Notes: generated from the sequence alone by a model not told the origin. 64,000 nucleotides of DNA from Gordonia jacobaea (GCF_001186365.1 NZ_LDTZ01000017.1:372001-436000); one strand, 5' to 3'. Positions 18,470 to 27,815 are shown, counted from the first letter of the stretch. Program-made: numbers and translations.

Positions 18470-20170
18470 TCAGCTCTCGGCTGATGCCGTCCTTCTTGCC
18501 GCCAACCACGCGTGCACCATCGGGACGGCGCTTGCACCCTCGCCGCTCGCTGCAGCGACACGCTTCATCGACTGAGCCCTGATGTCGCCGGCGGCGAAAA
18601 CCCCTGCGGCACTTGTGGCAAGATTCGGCGGCGGCAGTTCGCCGGGCCACTGATCCTTCGGAACGTCGCGTCCGGTCAGCACGAATCCGCGGTCGTCGAG
18701 CGCAATACTGTCGGGCAGCCAGTCGCAGTGCGGTTCGGCGCCGATCAGCAAGAACAGTCCGCCTGCGTTCACCCGTTCGCTGGCGCGAGTGACGGTGTCG
18801 CACAACTCGAGCCATTCCAGTTGACCATCACCACCGCCGTCGATGACCTCGGTGGTACCACGCACGCTGATCCGCGGGTGATAGGCGATCTCGCCGATCA
18901 AATACTGCGACATCGTCTCGGTGAGGTCTGCTCGTCGAACCAGAATCGTCACCGAGCGCGCGAAGCGGGCGAGATGAATCGCGGCCTGTCCGGCAGAGTT
19001 GCCACCGCCGACGACGAACACGTCACGGCCGTCCATCTCGCGAGCCGCGGACATCCCTGCGCCGTAGTTCACACCAGACCCGACAAGCGATTCCAGCGAT
19101 TCGACACCGAGTCGTCGATACGCGACACCGCTCGCGATGAGCACACTTCTCGCCAACACGTCGCCACCCTCGGTGCAGAGGCGATGCGGAGCGTCGTCGA
19201 CGCCGAGTCGCAGTTCGTCGACCGGCCAGCCGGAGTAGAAGCGCGCACCGAAACGTGTTGCCTGTGTGCGGGCGCGTTGCGCGAGACGCATGCCGGAGAT
19301 GCCGCGCGGGAAGCCGAGGTAGTTACGGATCATCGAACTCGTACCCGCTTGTCCCCCAACGACATCGGATTCCAGAACCACCGTCGACAAGCCTTCCGAA
19401 GCGCCGTACACGGCGGCAGCAAGTCCCGCAGGTCCCGCGCCGACGACCGCCAGGTCGACGATCTCGTCCTCATCCACATCCGACGGCCGTCCGTAGATGA
19501 GCGCCGACACGTCGCGGGCTGTGCCCGGAGCGATCACGCGGTTACGCAACTTCGGGGCCATGGAGTGGACGAGCGGAAACGGAACGGGCGCGCCACCCGA
19601 GTCGTACAGCGCGATGGCTGCCTGCCCCTCGACGCTGTCGCTGGGGTACACCCGATTGGGCATCCCCATGCGGTCGAGGATGTCCCTGATGCCGAGCGTG
19701 AGCGCCGACGACGAGTCGCTGATGACACGAACGGAATCGACGACCGGGGTCGCGACAGTCGCTCCCCAATCCGAGAGCATCTCGGTGATCGCGTAGTGGA
19801 ATTCTTCGTCGCGAGCGCCGCGCGGCATGAGTAAAAATGTGTCGAATTTGCCCTTCGCAAGGGCGGGTCGCAGCAACTCGATGTGGGCGCCGAAGTTCTC
19901 CCACGAGATGACGACGACACGCTTGGCCGTCGGCACGATGCTTCGGAAAGTGCTCAGCGCCTCGAACACCGACATGTCGGGCAACTCGGACTCGACGACG
20001 ATCTGCGCCACCGGAACCCCCTCGCCCACAAGGCTGCCGAGGAGCACGACCGCTCCGACGGCCGACTCCGCACACTCGATGCGATAGTCACGGAGGTACC
20101 GGCCGAACTCGCCGCGAAGTTGCTCTGCGTGGCCGGACGACACGAGCACGATTGCGGGTTGGTCACCCAT
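18470..20170 (-). CDS. Thioredoxin-reductase-like flavoprotein with an N-terminal receiver-like domain, no redox cysteines
   Basis: 566 residues from the ATG at 20170. Residues 1 to about 220 resemble a CheY-like or otherwise unassigned sensor domain ([17 protein letters not shown] at the start). The rest is a low-molecular-weight thioredoxin reductase fold: FAD motif [17 protein letters not shown], then [17 protein letters not shown], and the NADPH motif [14 protein letters not shown]. At the place where thioredoxin reductases carry CATCDG, this protein has YGAGMS, so no dithiol exists. It is probably a flavin oxidoreductase with another acceptor. Similar fusions are widespread but poorly understood. 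Confidence 0.8.
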   Translation of the reverse strand: MGDQPAIVLVSSGHAEQLRGEFGRYLRDYRIECAESAVGAVVLLGSLVGEGVPVAQIVVESELPDMSVFEALSTFRSIVPTAKRVVVISWENFGAHIELLRPALAKGKFDTFLLMPRGARDEEFHYAITEMLSDWGATVATPVVDSVRVISDSSSALTLGIRDILDRMGMPNRVYPSDSVEGQAAIALYDSGGAPVPFPLVHSMAPKLRNRVIAPGTARDVSALIYGRPSDVDEDEIVDLAVVGAGPAGLAAAVYGASEGLSTVVLESDVVGGQAGTSSMIRNYLGFPRGISGMRLAQRARTQATRFGARFYSGWPVDELRLGVDDAPHRLCTEGGDVLARSVLIASGVAYRRLGVESLESLVGSGVNYGAGMSAAREMDGRDVFVVGGGNSAGQAAIHLARFARSVTILVRRADLTETMSQYLIGEIAYHPRISVRGTTEVIDGGGDGQLEWLELCDTVTRASERVNAGGLFLLIGAEPHCDWLPDSIALDDRGFVLTGRDVPKDQWPGELPPPNLATSAAGVFAAGDIRAQSMKRVAAASGEGASAVPMVHAWLAARRTASAES

Positions 20171-20266
20171 GGCTCCAGTGTGGCAGGAATCGGCGTCGGT
20201 CGAGTGGGCGCTCAGCTCAACGCGCAACCACGCGGCGCAGCCTCAACCATTGCTAGGCTGACCGGC

Positions 20267-20587
20267 ATGCATGTGGATCCCACTGTCGGTGTTGCCAGTG
20301 CTGGCTTGATCGGCGGATATGCGACCGCACGGTACACCGGCAAACGTCCACTCGGGGGCGTGGTCCTCGGAATTGCGGGCGCCTGGTGCACGCGCCAGTG
20401 GCTGAGCAGGGGGCCGGGACCGGCGGCCGGACTTCTCACGGGCTACCTCGCAGCGTTCGGGCTGTCGCACCCACTCGCGAAGAAGATCGGCGCATGGCCA
20501 GCGGTCTTCGCGGTGACCGGTGCTTTCGGCGCCGCGACGTACGCGGTCACCTCCCGCACCGCCACCACCTCTCACACGGGAGCCTGA
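20267..20587 (+). CDS. Small hydrophobic membrane protein, unknown
   Basis: 106 residues, Gly/Ala-rich, with about three membrane segments and no charged motif of note. It starts 97 bases from the divergent flavoprotein gene and ends three bases before the NADH dehydrogenase gene, so it is probably the first gene of that operon. I cannot assign a family. An accessory membrane role beside NDH-2 is only suggested by position. Confidence 0.6.
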   Translation: MHVDPTVGVASAGLIGGYATARYTGKRPLGGVVLGIAGAWCTRQWLSRGPGPAAGLLTGYLAAFGLSHPLAKKIGAWPAVFAVTGAFGAATYAVTSRTATTSHTGA

Positions 20588-20590
20588 AGC

Positions 20591-21901
20591 ATGGCCTCCA
20601 AGCCACACGTAGTGATCATCGGAGCCGGGTTCGCCGGAGTACACGCAGCTCGGCGACTCAAGAAGGTGCCGGTCTCGATCACCGTCGTCGATCGCGGCAC
20701 CAGCCACCTCTTCCAGCCGCTTCTCTACCAGTGCGCAACCGGCGTGCTCTCGGAAGGTGCCATCACCAGCCCGATCAGGCATCTGCTTCGACGTCAGCGC
20801 AACGTCAACGTGGTGCTCGGCGAGGCCGACGACATCGACGTCGCGGCAAAGGTTCTCACCGTTCTCGGTGCCGACGGCAGTCCCGCACAGATCAGCTACG
20901 ACTACCTCGTCGTCGGGACCGGCATGCGGACCGCGTATCACGGCTGCGACGACGCGATCGAGAACTCGATCGGCATGAAGACGCTCGACGACGCGCTTGC
21001 GATTCGACGACAAGTGTTGGGCGCCTTCGAGATTGCCGAGACACTCACCGATCCCGAGGAGCGTAGGAAGTGGCTCACCTTCGCTGTCGCAGGCGCGGGC
21101 CCTACCGGCGTCGAAATCGCCGGACAGATACGCGAATTGGCGACGCTCGCACTCGGTCGAGAGTTCGATTCGATAGACCCGACCGAAGCCCGGGTTCTCC
21201 TCTTCCACGGAGCCGATCGCATCCTGCCGTCGTTCACCGAGTCGCTGTCCAAGAAGGCGCAGCGCACCCTCGACAGGATCGGCGTGGAAACCCATCTCGG
21301 GGTCCATGTCGTCGACGTCGGCGAGGACACGGTCACGACCAAGGACAAGAAGACCGACGAGACCACGACATACAAAGCCAGGACGACGTTGTGGACAGCG
21401 GGCGTCGAGGCTGTCCCGTTCGCGCGGACTCTCGCCAAGGCGCTCGGCGTCGAGGCCGACCGCTCCGGTCGGATTCCGGTGCGCGACGACCTCTCCGTCG
21501 AAGGACACCCCGAGGTATTCGTCGCGGGCGACACGTCGTCGTTGAACAAACTGCCGGGCGTGGCAGAGGTGGCCATGCAGGGTGGACGTCACGTGGGTGG
21601 CGTGATCGCGGATCTCGTTGCGGGACAATCAGAACGTAAGCCTTTCAAGTATCACGACCTCGGAAATGCCGCCTACATCGCGCGACGAAATGCCATCGTG
21701 CAGAGTGGTCCTCTGGAAATGTCGGGAACCTTGGGCTGGCTCGCGTGGGGAGTGATCCACGTGGCCTTCCTCGCGGGCGTTCGGAACCGCATGGGCGCGC
21801 TGGTGACCTGGTCGGCAACGCTGATCACCGGAACTCGAAGCGAACGAGCGATCACCTACGGCGACCCTCGCAGAGCGCATCAGCCCTACCCCGACGAGTG
21901 A
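20591..21901 (+). CDS. Type II NADH dehydrogenase-like (NDH-2) flavoprotein
   Basis: 436 residues. HVVIIGAGFAGVHAARRLKKV is the FAD motif and the following HLFQPLLYQCATGVLSEGAI block is the hallmark of NDH-2. FAVAGAGPTGVEIAGQI is the NADH motif, and EVFVAGDTSSL contacts FAD. The C-terminal helix part (LGWLAWGVIHVAFLAGVRNRM) associates with the membrane. NDH-2 passes electrons from NADH to menaquinone without pumping protons. It follows a small membrane protein by three bases and is followed by a permease after one base. Confidence 0.88.
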   Translation: MASKPHVVIIGAGFAGVHAARRLKKVPVSITVVDRGTSHLFQPLLYQCATGVLSEGAITSPIRHLLRRQRNVNVVLGEADDIDVAAKVLTVLGADGSPAQISYDYLVVGTGMRTAYHGCDDAIENSIGMKTLDDALAIRRQVLGAFEIAETLTDPEERRKWLTFAVAGAGPTGVEIAGQIRELATLALGREFDSIDPTEARVLLFHGADRILPSFTESLSKKAQRTLDRIGVETHLGVHVVDVGEDTVTTKDKKTDETTTYKARTTLWTAGVEAVPFARTLAKALGVEADRSGRIPVRDDLSVEGHPEVFVAGDTSSLNKLPGVAEVAMQGGRHVGGVIADLVAGQSERKPFKYHDLGNAAYIARRNAIVQSGPLEMSGTLGWLAWGVIHVAFLAGVRNRMGALVTWSATLITGTRSERAITYGDPRRAHQPYPDE

Positions 21902-21902
21902 C

Positions 21903-22775
21903 ATGTACGTCATCGGTATCGTCGCGGCGTGTCTGGCTGCACTGGCATACGGACTCTCGACGGTCCTGCGTGCCAAAGGGGCACAAGAGGCGGCACAGGG
22001 TTCCGGCAACAGCGGATCGGCGAGCGGTGCGCTAGCCGCGTTCACCAATCCGACGTTTCTCCTCGGCACGCTGACCGTGATGCTCGGTTTCATCGGAGGC
22101 GCGATCGCGGCGCGATTCCTGCCGCTGTTCCTCGCGCAGTCGATCGTGGCGGGCAATCTCATCGTGACCGCACTGTTGGGCACGGTGATGCTCCATACCG
22201 CGCTGCGCGCAAAAGACTGGGCGGCGATCCTGCTCGTCGTGTTCGCGCTGTGTGTACTCGGCGCATCGGCGTCCAAAGAGGCGTCGACACACGCTGACAT
22301 GAAATTCCACTGTGCGCTGTTCGTGATCACCACGGCGGTTGCGGTACTCGGCGTCGCGGTCATGCGGGCACTCGGAAGTCGCGGAGCCATCTTCGGAGGC
22401 GCGATCGCGGGTCTCATGTACGGCGCGCTGGCAGTCGCGGTGCGTGTGCTCGACGGCGTCTCCCCGTTCGACCCCCTCACGGTGCTGAAAGATCCGGCAG
22501 CATGGACCATCGCGATCGCGGGTGCCATGGCGTTCTACATCCAGACCCTTGCGCTGCAGATCGGACCGGTCAACGCCGTCACCGCGGTCCTCGTCGTCGG
22601 AGAGACCGGTCTTCCCGCCATCGTCGGTGTGGTGTTCCTCGGAGACAAGGCCGTCGACGGACTGGAGTGGCTCGCGGTCGTCGGCTTCGTGTGCGCGATC
22701 ATCGGTGCGTCGTTGGTTGCGTGGTTGACGAGTGAGGAAGGCGAGCAGCCCGCCACGCAGGGAGTGCACACCTAG
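21903..22775 (+). CDS. DMT-superfamily (EamA-like) permease
   Basis: 290 residues with nine to ten membrane segments in two halves, typical of small drug/metabolite transporters. AYGLSTVLRAKGAQEAA after helix 1 and VNAVTAVLVVGETGLPAIVGVVFLGD in the second half are family-like. It starts one base after the NDH-2 stop, so it is co-transcribed. The direction of transport and the substrate are unknown. Confidence 0.75.
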   Translation: MYVIGIVAACLAALAYGLSTVLRAKGAQEAAQGSGNSGSASGALAAFTNPTFLLGTLTVMLGFIGGAIAARFLPLFLAQSIVAGNLIVTALLGTVMLHTALRAKDWAAILLVVFALCVLGASASKEASTHADMKFHCALFVITTAVAVLGVAVMRALGSRGAIFGGAIAGLMYGALAVAVRVLDGVSPFDPLTVLKDPAAWTIAIAGAMAFYIQTLALQIGPVNAVTAVLVVGETGLPAIVGVVFLGDKAVDGLEWLAVVGFVCAIIGASLVAWLTSEEGEQPATQGVHT

Positions 22776-22786
22776 ACTTGGGCACC

Positions 22787-23203
22787 ATGAGCACCGATGA
22801 TGTCGCCGAACAGATCCTGCGCACCTTCGACACGATCACGGTCGTCGGGGCCAGCGCCAACCCCGCCAAGCCGTCGAACGGGGTTCCCGCGCTGATGAAG
22901 TCGCTGGGCTGGCGCATCATTCCGGTCAATCCCACTGCCGAGACGATTGTCGGGGAGGCCGTCTACCCGGCCCTCGCCGACGTTCCGGAGCAGGTCGATT
23001 TCGTCGACGTCTTCCGCCCGTCGGCCGACTGCCCGCAGATCGCTCGTGAAGCCGTCGCCGCGGGCGCCAAGGCGCTCTGGTTGCAGTTGGGGATCACGTC
23101 GCCGGAGGCGCGCGCGATCGCCGAGGAGGCAGGCCTGCTGTACGTCGAGGATCGCTGCCTCAAGATCGAGCAGCAGCGCACCGGGATCACGCCGAAGCGA
23201 TGA
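22787..23203 (+). CDS. CoA-binding domain protein (YccU type)
   Basis: 138 residues from the ATG at 22787. It is a single CoA-binding Rossmann domain with TVVGASANPAKPSNGVP near the start and VDFVDVFRPSADCPQIAREAVAAG in the middle, as in YccU and the N-terminal part of succinyl-CoA synthetase alpha. YccU-type proteins bind CoA, but the function is unclear. The next gene overlaps by four bases (ATGA). Confidence 0.85.
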   Translation: MSTDDVAEQILRTFDTITVVGASANPAKPSNGVPALMKSLGWRIIPVNPTAETIVGEAVYPALADVPEQVDFVDVFRPSADCPQIAREAVAAGAKALWLQLGITSPEARAIAEEAGLLYVEDRCLKIEQQRTGITPKR

Positions 23204-23943
23204 ACCACGGTCCGGCGGGACTACCACTGGCGCTGCTGTTCGTGGCGTTCCTGCTGACGTTCGTCATCACCCGCGTCATCACCCGCCTGATCCGCGCAGG
23301 CAAGGGGCCGTTCCGCAACAACGTCTCCGGTGGCGTGCACATCCATCACGCGGTACCCGGGATCATCCTGTTGATCATCGGCGCCATCACGTCCGTGGCG
23401 GCTGACGGCACTGCGCCCGCCGGCGAGATCGCGGCAGTGCTGATCGGCATCGGGGCGTCGCTGGTGCTCGACGAGTTCGCGATGATCCTCCACATGCAGG
23501 ACGTGTACTGGTCGCGGGAGGGCCAGCTCTCGGTGCAGGTCGTTGCCCTCACCGTGGCGGCACTCGGGCTACTGCTGCTCGGTCTCAATCCCGTCACCAC
23601 CGACGACGACGAGTCGGCACGGTTCGGCGCAGGCCACGTGGTGATTCTCGTGGTCCTCGTCGTGCACATCGGTGTGCTGCTCGTCTGCGTGGCCAAGGGC
23701 AAGTATTCGACGGCCGTCATCGGGGCGTACCTCCCGCCGGTCGCGTGGATCGGCGCAGTTCGGTTGGCGCGCCCGGGTTCTCGTTGGGCACGCAAGCACT
23801 ATTCGAAGGCCAAACAGGACCGTGCCACGTATCGCGCGGAGCATTTCGACGCGCAATTCGGTTCCTATGGACTGAAGCTTGCCGACCTCGTCGCGGGTAG
23901 GCCTTCGCAGCCCGACCCCGAAGCACCGAGCACTGCCGCCTGA
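23200..23943 (+). CDS. Integral membrane protein, unknown function
   Basis: 247 residues with about six membrane segments and a basic, soluble C-terminus of some 60 residues (RKHYSKAKQDRATYRAEHFD). A conserved-looking motif GGVHIHHAVPGIILL and VLDEFAMILHMQDVYW carry His/Asp/Glu residues on membrane borders, which may bind metal. It is coupled to the CoA-binding protein through an ATGA overlap. No family function is known to me. Confidence 0.75.
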   Translation: MNHGPAGLPLALLFVAFLLTFVITRVITRLIRAGKGPFRNNVSGGVHIHHAVPGIILLIIGAITSVAADGTAPAGEIAAVLIGIGASLVLDEFAMILHMQDVYWSREGQLSVQVVALTVAALGLLLLGLNPVTTDDDESARFGAGHVVILVVLVVHIGVLLVCVAKGKYSTAVIGAYLPPVAWIGAVRLARPGSRWARKHYSKAKQDRATYRAEHFDAQFGSYGLKLADLVAGRPSQPDPEAPSTAA

Positions 23944-23953
23944 GCAGCTCGCC

Positions 23954-23971
23954 AATCGATAGCGAACGATT
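23954..23971. promoter_or_regulatory. Inverted repeat before the MarR gene
   Basis: AATCG and CGATT are 5-base arms separated by 8 bases, about 20 bases before the GTG of the MarR regulator. Partial symmetry continues inward (AATCGATAGCGAACGATT). It is a candidate autoregulatory operator. Confidence 0.35.
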
Positions 23972-23991
23972 GAATATGACACACTGAATAG

Positions 23992-24477
23992 GTGAGTTCG
24001 CAGGACACGGCCGATCCGCACGACATGGACACCAACCCGCTACTCCTGGAGCGGCAGGTCTGTTTCGCGTTGGCCGTGGCGAATCGTTCGGTACTGCGCA
24101 TCTATCGCCGATTGCTCGATCCGCTCGGCCTGACGCATCCGCAGTATCTGGTCATGCTCGCGCTCTGGGAGTCGGAACCGAGGGCGGTCAAAGACATCGG
24201 TGCGGTGCTGCAACTCGACTCCGCGACCCTTTCTCCGCTGCTCAAGCGACTCGAACAACAGCAACTCATCGTGCGCAGGCGTCGCGGCGACGACGAACGC
24301 AACGTCGACGTCGAGCTCACGTCGTCGGGTCGTGCACTGCGTGAGCAGGCGTTGTCGATTCCGGGGGCCGTCGTCGATGCACTGGGCGTCGAGCTGTCTG
24401 ATCTCGAAGAGTTGCACCGAGCCCTGACGCGCGTCAACACTGCCGCGGTTGCGGCGGCGAAGGCGCCGAGCGCGTAG
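23992..24477 (+). CDS. MarR-family regulator, OhrR-like one-Cys type
   Basis: 161 residues from a GTG. The N-terminal region LLLERQVCFALAVANRSV has a Cys (Cys24) in the place where OhrR peroxide sensors carry their reactive cysteine. The winged helix includes LTHPQYLVMLALWE and SATLSPLLKRLEQQQLIVRRR. OhrR represses organic-hydroperoxide resistance genes until its Cys is oxidised. No ohr gene is adjacent, so the targets are unknown; the downstream oxygenase, 33 bases away, is a candidate. Confidence 0.85.
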   Translation: MSSQDTADPHDMDTNPLLLERQVCFALAVANRSVLRIYRRLLDPLGLTHPQYLVMLALWESEPRAVKDIGAVLQLDSATLSPLLKRLEQQQLIVRRRRGDDERNVDVELTSSGRALREQALSIPGAVVDALGVELSDLEELHRALTRVNTAAVAAAKAPSA

Positions 24478-24510
24478 GGACCCGTTTTAGCTCGGGTAGA
24501 TAATGGACTG

Positions 24511-25476
24511 ATGGGTCTACCGATCATCGACCTCTCGACGGCCGCCTCCGATCCCGCGGGGTTCGAATCCGCGCTCCTCGACGCGACGCACCGAGTCGGC
24601 TTCTTCTACCTCGTCGGACACGGCGTCCCGCAACAGCAGATCGACGAGATCCTGGCGCTGGCCAGGCGTTTCTTCGCGCTTCCCGCTGATGCCAAGGACG
24701 AGATCAGCCAGCTCGAGAGTCCGCATTTCCGTGGTTACTCGCGCCTCGGTGGCGAACTGACCAACTCGGAGGTCGACTGGCGCGAGCAGATCGATATCGG
24801 ACCCGAGCGCGACGTGATCGAGGACGCCCAGGGGTATTGGAATCTGCAGGGGCCGAACCTGTGGCCGTCCGCCCTTCCGGAGCTGCGTCCGGCGTTCGAG
24901 AAGTGGGACGCCGCGCTGTCGGGGGTCGGGTTGGAGCTGTTGCGTCACTGGGCGCACGCACTCACCGGCGATGCGACCGTCTTCGACGACGCCTTCGCGA
25001 CGGCACCGGCCACTCTGATCAAGGTGGTGCGCTATCCGGGCACCACGCAGACATCGCAAGGCGTTGGCGCACACAAGGATTCGGGTGTGCTCACGCTGCT
25101 GCTCGTCGAACCGGATTCAACCGGCCTACAGGTGGAGGCGGGTGCCGACGAGTGGATCGACGCACCGCCGCTCAAGGGTGCGTTCATCGTGAACATCGGA
25201 GAACTGCTCGAGGTCGCGACGGGCGGCTTCCTGCGGGCGACGCGGCACCGGGTACTCGCTCCGGCGCCGGGAACCGACCGAATCTCGATTCCCTACTTCC
25301 TCAACCCGGCGCTCGACGCCCGGGTCCCGACGCTCGCCCTACCGCCCGACCTCGCACAACTCTCGCGCGGCGTCGAAGAGGATCCGGCCAACCCGCTCTA
25401 CTCGACGTACGGGGAGAACGCGTGGAAGTCGAGGACACGCGCGCATCCCGACGTCGCGGCGCGGCACCACGGCTAA
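24511..25476 (+). CDS. 2-oxoglutarate/Fe(II)-dependent oxygenase, isopenicillin N synthase family
   Basis: 321 residues. The N-terminal DIOX_N-like part (PIIDLSTAASDP, FFYLVGHGVP) is followed by the iron-binding set His188-x-Asp190 in VGAHKDSGVL and His246 in ATRHRVLAP, and the co-substrate pair Arg257-x-Ser259. So all catalytic residues are present. Members hydroxylate or cyclise small molecules. The substrate is not predictable. It follows the MarR gene on the same strand by 33 bases. Confidence 0.88.
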   Translation: MGLPIIDLSTAASDPAGFESALLDATHRVGFFYLVGHGVPQQQIDEILALARRFFALPADAKDEISQLESPHFRGYSRLGGELTNSEVDWREQIDIGPERDVIEDAQGYWNLQGPNLWPSALPELRPAFEKWDAALSGVGLELLRHWAHALTGDATVFDDAFATAPATLIKVVRYPGTTQTSQGVGAHKDSGVLTLLLVEPDSTGLQVEAGADEWIDAPPLKGAFIVNIGELLEVATGGFLRATRHRVLAPAPGTDRISIPYFLNPALDARVPTLALPPDLAQLSRGVEEDPANPLYSTYGENAWKSRTRAHPDVAARHHG

Positions 25477-25526
25477 GGTCGGACTATGTCCGTGTCGGGT
25501 GAGATGTCGGTGCAGGGAGTCCAGTC

Positions 25527-26015
25527 ATGAGCGCGGTCGCGTGGATAGTCATCATCGTGACCATTGCGGTCGCGTTGATCATTCTGGCAGGAGCGGCGTG
25601 GTTCGCCGTCGATTCCGACAAGCGGGTTCGACGCTTCGCGCGCTCCAACGACCTCATCCCCGGCCAGCCGAGCCGCGCCCCCGACGACTGGACGACGTCG
25701 ACGTCACGGGAGGCGCGGATGCACCGTCGAATCCGCTATGCCATCGCCGACGTCCACCAGAACCCGTGGATCGCCAACGACGCCGGCCTGGTGGCCGAGC
25801 GCGATCGTCTGGACGCGGCAGTGTTCGACTTGGACGACAAGCTCATTCACGTCTCGACCCTCCCCGAGGAGGAGCGGGACTCGGAACTCGAAGCGATCGA
25901 CGCCGCCATCGTCGAACTCGAGGAACTACCGAAGAAGCTGTGGGAGACGCCCGCGGAGCAGCAGCGCAGCGATATCGACGCCGCGATCAGCACGATCGGG
26001 CGGGCCTGCCACTAG
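25527..26015 (+). CDS. Single-pass membrane-anchored protein, unknown
   Basis: 162 residues. Residues 4-27 form one membrane helix (WIVIIVTIAVALIILAGAAW), followed by a charged, helical cytoplasmic domain with a possible coiled coil (LEAIDAAIVELEELPKKLW). No family is recognised. It overlaps the convergent DUF1697 gene by four bases. Confidence 0.65.
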   Translation: MSAVAWIVIIVTIAVALIILAGAAWFAVDSDKRVRRFARSNDLIPGQPSRAPDDWTTSTSREARMHRRIRYAIADVHQNPWIANDAGLVAERDRLDAAVFDLDDKLIHVSTLPEEERDSELEAIDAAIVELEELPKKLWETPAEQQRSDIDAAISTIGRACH

Positions 26016-26536
26016 GCGGTCAGCTCGATCAGCTTGCGGACGGTCCGTAGGTTGCGCCCTGTGCCCTGCACGCCGAGTCCCCGTGCGATCACGGGTGCCG
26101 TCAGCTTCGAGGTGCCTGCGCCCTCCGCGTAGCGGATGTGGAGGTCGGAGCCGATGACCTGGGAGAGATCGTTGCCGAAGACCTTGTCCGAAAACGCTTT
26201 CAGTCGATCCTCCGGTGGCGTATCCACCAAAAAGTAGACGTACGAGAACTTCTCGTCGACGACATCGAACGGGTGGGTGTCGAGAGCGGTCACGAGTTCG
26301 TCGCGCGAACGGCTGATCACTTCGCGGAAGAATCCGTAGCGCTGCTCGATTGCCGCCTCGAGTGCTCTGTCGAAATGGTTCGGCGCCGCCGGTGGCGTGC
26401 AGATCAGGTTGCCGGAAGCGATGTACGTCGAGATGTCGGTTGCTCCGAGATCGCCTGCGATGCTGCGCAATTCCTTCATCGGAACCTTCGCACCACCGAC
26501 GTTGATCGCTCTGATCAGTACTGCTCGACGTGGCAT
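26012..26536 (-). CDS. DUF1697 family protein
   Basis: 174 residues matching DUF1697: RAVLIRAINVGGAKVPMKEL at the start, TYIASGNLICT and a C-terminal GTGRNLRTVRKLIELTA block. These small soluble proteins are common in Actinobacteria and have no known function. The gene is convergent with the membrane-anchored protein gene and borders the accessory segment at 26.6-28.1 kb. Confidence 0.85.
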   Translation of the reverse strand: MPRRAVLIRAINVGGAKVPMKELRSIAGDLGATDISTYIASGNLICTPPAAPNHFDRALEAAIEQRYGFFREVISRSRDELVTALDTHPFDVVDEKFSYVYFLVDTPPEDRLKAFSDKVFGNDLSQVIGSDLHIRYAEGAGTSKLTAPVIARGLGVQGTGRNLRTVRKLIELTA

Positions 26537-26600
26537 GTTTACAGTGTCTCACCGACTTTGGCGCTCTGTAAGCGTCGTTGGTCCCCAGAACGTCAACTCA

Positions 26601-26657
26601 CCGTCAGGCTCGTGGGTCAGCCCACCGTCGAGCGGGCCCCACGTACCGTGCAGCGGG
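26601..26657. repeat. Left copy of a direct repeat of the citrate synthase 3' end
   Basis: 57 bases match 28085-28142 with six substitutions and one gap (51 of 58 columns). The shared part includes AGCGGGCCCCACGTACCG. In the right copy this is the end of the intact citrate synthase gene plus about 15 bases beyond its stop. The left copy has a one-base deletion and no stop, so it is a dead remnant in the same orientation. Together they flank an AT-richer segment. Confidence 0.75.
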
Positions 26658-27065
26658 CAGCAGGTCTGGTGGCCCCGATCACAACGCCGGCGCCGGTGAC
26701 CCGGTGAACATTGACCTCGACGCCCCCTCAGCGGGAGCGGTCGTCAGAGAGGCGCGGAATCTCGTTGGAGTCGGTATTGAGGCGCTGCAGTAAGTACCGG
26801 ACAAAGCTACGAAGGTCGCATCGGCGTTGCATGCGTTGCGTACTTCCTTGGCATCGTCAACAAGAGTTTGATGTTTCGGGATGACCGGCATCGGTCACTC
26901 TTCTGAGATATCGACGTATCGTCCTAGTGATGCATTTCCGCGGTCTCTTAGCGGTACCGAGAGTCGTTGGTCTGAACGGGGGAATCTGCGGCCCGGAGCT
27001 GGTTATGGCCAGACGTTGGAAGTAGCGTTTGTTGCGGCAAAGGCTATGAACTTGAAAGGCATCTC
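26658..27065 (+). other. Non-coding or decayed stretch left of the accessory membrane gene
   Basis: No intact gene is visible. In the frame of a GTG at 26704 there is a protein-like reading of 29 codons, a TAA at 26791, another 26 sense codons ending in TGA at 26869, and then a 62-codon open stretch from 26881 that ends with ATGA overlapping the next gene. The first two pieces (VVREARNLVGVGIEALQ and VPDKATKVASALHALR) look like one small helical protein split by the TAA. This may be a decayed gene; it could also be chance. Confidence 0.35.
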
Positions 27066-27815
27066 ATGAACCGCTCGGCTCGACTAACCGCGATCGCAGT
27101 GGTAGCCGCGAGCATTGCGTCTGCGTATGTAGTTTCCACCCCAGTCGCCTCGGCTGACAAGGTCACCACCCCGAACTATCGAGCGGTTGAGGGCGTTGTC
27201 GGATTCGGTTCGCAGAGTGGCGGTCTGTTGACTGCTTCTGCTTCGGGCCTGCGGACAAGGTTCGAGCTCACTCCTGGGCGGGTCGTGATCCGCGAGTGCT
27301 ACTTCACAGGCCAGTCCGCGAACGCGGACGGCGGTAAAGGCTACTCTTTCCTCAGCGGTTGGGTACCCGTGAAGGAGGACGGTACCTGGTCGACAAGGGC
27401 GTGGGGGCCGAATCAAACGACACCGATCGCGAATGGCGACTACCAAGTTTCAGTCATCTGTAACGGCTTGCCGGGCGAAAACGGATGGGGTGCTCTAACC
27501 GATCCGCCTAAGATTGGGATTAGCATCGATGGCTCCGGCCCTGTGCGTAGTCAGCCCAATAATCCCAAGAGAGACTGGATTGCCGACTCGGTCAACTTCG
27601 CGATTTGTCTGGGTGGATTCGGCGCGCTACTCGCGGTTCCAATAATCATTGCTCTTCGACTAGGTGGTGTCGCGGCAGTAAAGGGCTTGATTAAACCACT
27701 CGTTACATTCTCGCCTGGCATTCTTCTTCCCGCAGGGTCGTACGTATGGGCGCTAACGGAGACACTTAAGAAGTGTTCGTCGTCTGTGTTGCATATTGAC
27801 GATATTGGAATATGA
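27066..27815 (+). CDS. Accessory secreted/membrane protein of unknown family
   Basis: 249 residues with a signal peptide (residues 1-30, ending VASAD), an exported domain of about 140 residues with few motifs (ECYFTGQSANADGGKGYSF, GDYQVSVICNGLPGENGW), and two C-terminal membrane segments near 178-200 and 212-230. The exported part holds a pair of cysteines that could form a disulfide. Codon use and base composition are clearly less GC-rich than in the neighbours, and the gene lies between the two citrate-synthase-end repeats. I recognise no family. Acquisition by transfer is inferred. Confidence 0.65.
   Translation: MNRSARLTAIAVVAASIASAYVVSTPVASADKVTTPNYRAVEGVVGFGSQSGGLLTASASGLRTRFELTPGRVVIRECYFTGQSANADGGKGYSFLSGWVPVKEDGTWSTRAWGPNQTTPIANGDYQVSVICNGLPGENGWGALTDPPKIGISIDGSGPVRSQPNNPKRDWIADSVNFAICLGGFGALLAVPIIIALRLGGVAAVKGLIKPLVTFSPGILLPAGSYVWALTETLKKCSSSVLHIDDIGI

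Noticed and set aside
18512..19834. Long forward open frame of 440 codons
   Set aside because: It is antisense to the thioredoxin-reductase-like gene and has the His/Arg/Asp-rich texture of a high-GC shadow frame.
20591..21901. Possible ferredoxin reductase instead of NDH-2
   Set aside because: The HLFQPLLYQCATG block and the C-terminal membrane helix are characteristic of NDH-2.
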